From: Bombyx mori
Taxonomy: Eukaryota > Arthropoda > Insecta > Lepidoptera > Bombycidae
Direction of reading: 5' to 3'
Length of the DNA stretch: 64,000 nucleotides
NCBI RefSeq assembly: GCF_030269925.1
Contig: NC_085127.1
Coordinates: 7,075,501 to 7,139,500 of the forward strand
In this document: positions 62,583 through 64,000 of the stretch, piece by piece
Layout of the letters: every line of letters begins with the position of its first letter
How positions within the stretch are numbered: position 1 is the first letter of the stretch
Notes under the pieces: model-generated
Database searches by the model: none
Told to the model about the DNA's origin: nothing
The model's input: only the letters and a program-made list of their open reading frames with translations
Made by a program: the position numbers and the translations under genes

Positions 62583-64000
62583 TTTTTTTTTTGTATTCGG
62601 AAATAGCTTTATTATGTTATGGTACTATTTAATTATGGTTTTTGTATGTGTATATAAATTATTTTACCTTACCTTACCATAATTAACATACTTTGGTGTT
62701 TGCATTTTTGCCAGTCGTTGCAATAATTTTGGACTTATTTTCGCTATGAGATAAGTTTGTTTTATTTGTTTGTTATTTGTATAATGGACATTAAAAAAAT
62801 CTATATCTGATGGCTCAGACCAATAATTTTGATAATTATATTAAAATAAATTTTAAAATAATAGATAAATGTTTTTCTCCTGAGTTACGGGTAGTGGCAT
62901 CACAAATACAAGACAAGAACAAGTGTAACAATAAGACACTAAATTTCATTGACAAAGATACTCTGTCTGTGAATTGAAATATGAATCTCTTATCCAGTAA
63001 AGGTCACTAACCAACGAATCGACAGCAATGAAGGGAATTTAAAATATACATATTTTAATCTTCACTACGAAATCGAATTTCATACGTCGTCGCGTCATCT
63101 GCTGGCATGAGCCGTGCACGAGTTTGTAAGGACATGATATTCCTCCCAGTGCTGTCGCCTTCAAAGCGTTACCCACTTATCTAGATGAGCCATCTTTCCT
63201 ACAAAGGACTCACTTTACGGAACGTGCCATAAAAGATTTCCGTGAAAGGAATTTTCTATTGAACTTCCGACACAATACGTTAGCATCGGGTTACTTTAGA
63301 ATTTCGTAAATATTCGGTTTCATTGACTAAATTTTTTTATTGGCGTAGTTGGCTAAACGCGCTCAGGATGCTCTGTCCCCGTTTTCTAGAAGTTCAATAT
63401 CGAACTTCAACAGACGATTGTAGTATCTACCACCATGGTACTGATCCGTGCAGCCTTGTAACTTGCACCATGTGAGTGAGGTTACAAAAATGACAAAACG
63501 AACGATGATTGTTACAACAACTATCATTACAATTCGTTACCTATTATTTTTATCCACCTGCCTAAGTCAAACCACATTTTACAAAATTTACAAGCGACTT
63601 GAATCGATTACTTTGTGTTTCTTATTTTTTTGAGATAGTAGTCAAATAGTTTATCGAGCTTCATTAAAATTATAGGTATAATTTATAGTTTAAGAGAACA
63701 CCTATTACTTTTATTAGTAAAGAAGAAAAATGTAACTAAAAGTTATTCACCGCCACCTCTTGTAAAATCACAGAACTAAAACTTCTTTTTATCTGAAAGT
63801 TGGTTGCACAATCAGTTTAGTTGCTTAAGTTATCCAATAGATGGCAGTCACACTTAATTTTGTTGCTTTTTAATAGAGGGCGTTCTTTCATTCAATTGTT
63901 TTTATATTATATGAAATTTGACCTTCTTGACATTGTAAGAAAATATAAAAAAACGAAAAGCCATAGGAGCGTGTAATTTTTCGGTACCTCGGCCTCGAAC
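62583..64000. other. Right edge, no gene seen
   Basis: This should be intron of the gene whose exons end at 61554. I found no exon with matching splice sites and see no further repeat that I can name. Confidence 0.5.

Noticed and set aside
1..64000. CRISPR array, rRNA genes or bacterial-type operons
   Set aside because: No regularly spaced repeats or rRNA signatures were seen; gene structure and repeats are those of an insect nuclear genome.

Overview
The window is nuclear DNA of a lepidopteran insect, most likely a silkworm (Bombyx). The genes have many small exons and large AT-rich introns. The window is crowded with short dispersed repeats that I recognise from silkworm DNA: Bm1-type SINEs, LINE 3' tails ending in AAGCAATAAAAA, a second repeat tail with AAGTCCATGGGC, and a tRNA-derived lepidopteran SINE. 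Assignment to Bombyx rests on memory of these repeats and no database search was run.

Gene layout. A single minus-strand gene, the RNA polymerase II elongation factor ELL (Drosophila Su(Tpl)), runs from 48618 down to at least 2302, about 46 kb. Twelve coding exons could be placed, and all their splice phases agree. Together they give 596 codons, from the N-terminal ELL domain through the C-terminal occludin/ELL domain. The last exon was not found. Introns 1 (12.9 kb) and 2 (16.8 kb) make up most of the window. Head to head with ELL across about 750 bp lies cytosolic tyrosyl-tRNA synthetase (49372-50946, plus strand, coding region in one exon). At 59219-61554 two plus-strand exons join in frame and form the start of an unrecognised basic protein that continues beyond the window.

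Mobile DNA. ELL intron 3 carries what looks like a complete DNA transposon (about 15038-17927). It has near-identical terminal inverted repeats, repeated GACTTATG-type motifs inside the ends, and an apparently intact two-exon gene (683 codons predicted) for a DUF7869-like protein with acidic motifs arranged as in DDE transposases. It sits inside an older inverted-repeat element. Other well-bounded insertions are three hAT-type elements with 8-bp target duplications (2738-3025, 9614-10180, 54551-55454), a PIF/Harbinger-type MITE with TAA duplications (40233-40445), and four short 3'-end LINE insertions with 11-15 bp target duplications (34134-34399, 44374-45172, 52214-52331, 52819-53005). RTE-type and jockey-type LINE fragments lie at 13.1-13.5 kb and 51.3-51.8 kb.

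Most of the remaining sequence is AT-rich intronic or intergenic DNA in which I see nothing specific, apart from a few CpG-rich patches in ELL intron 2. No rRNA gene, CRISPR array or convincing functional tRNA gene was seen.
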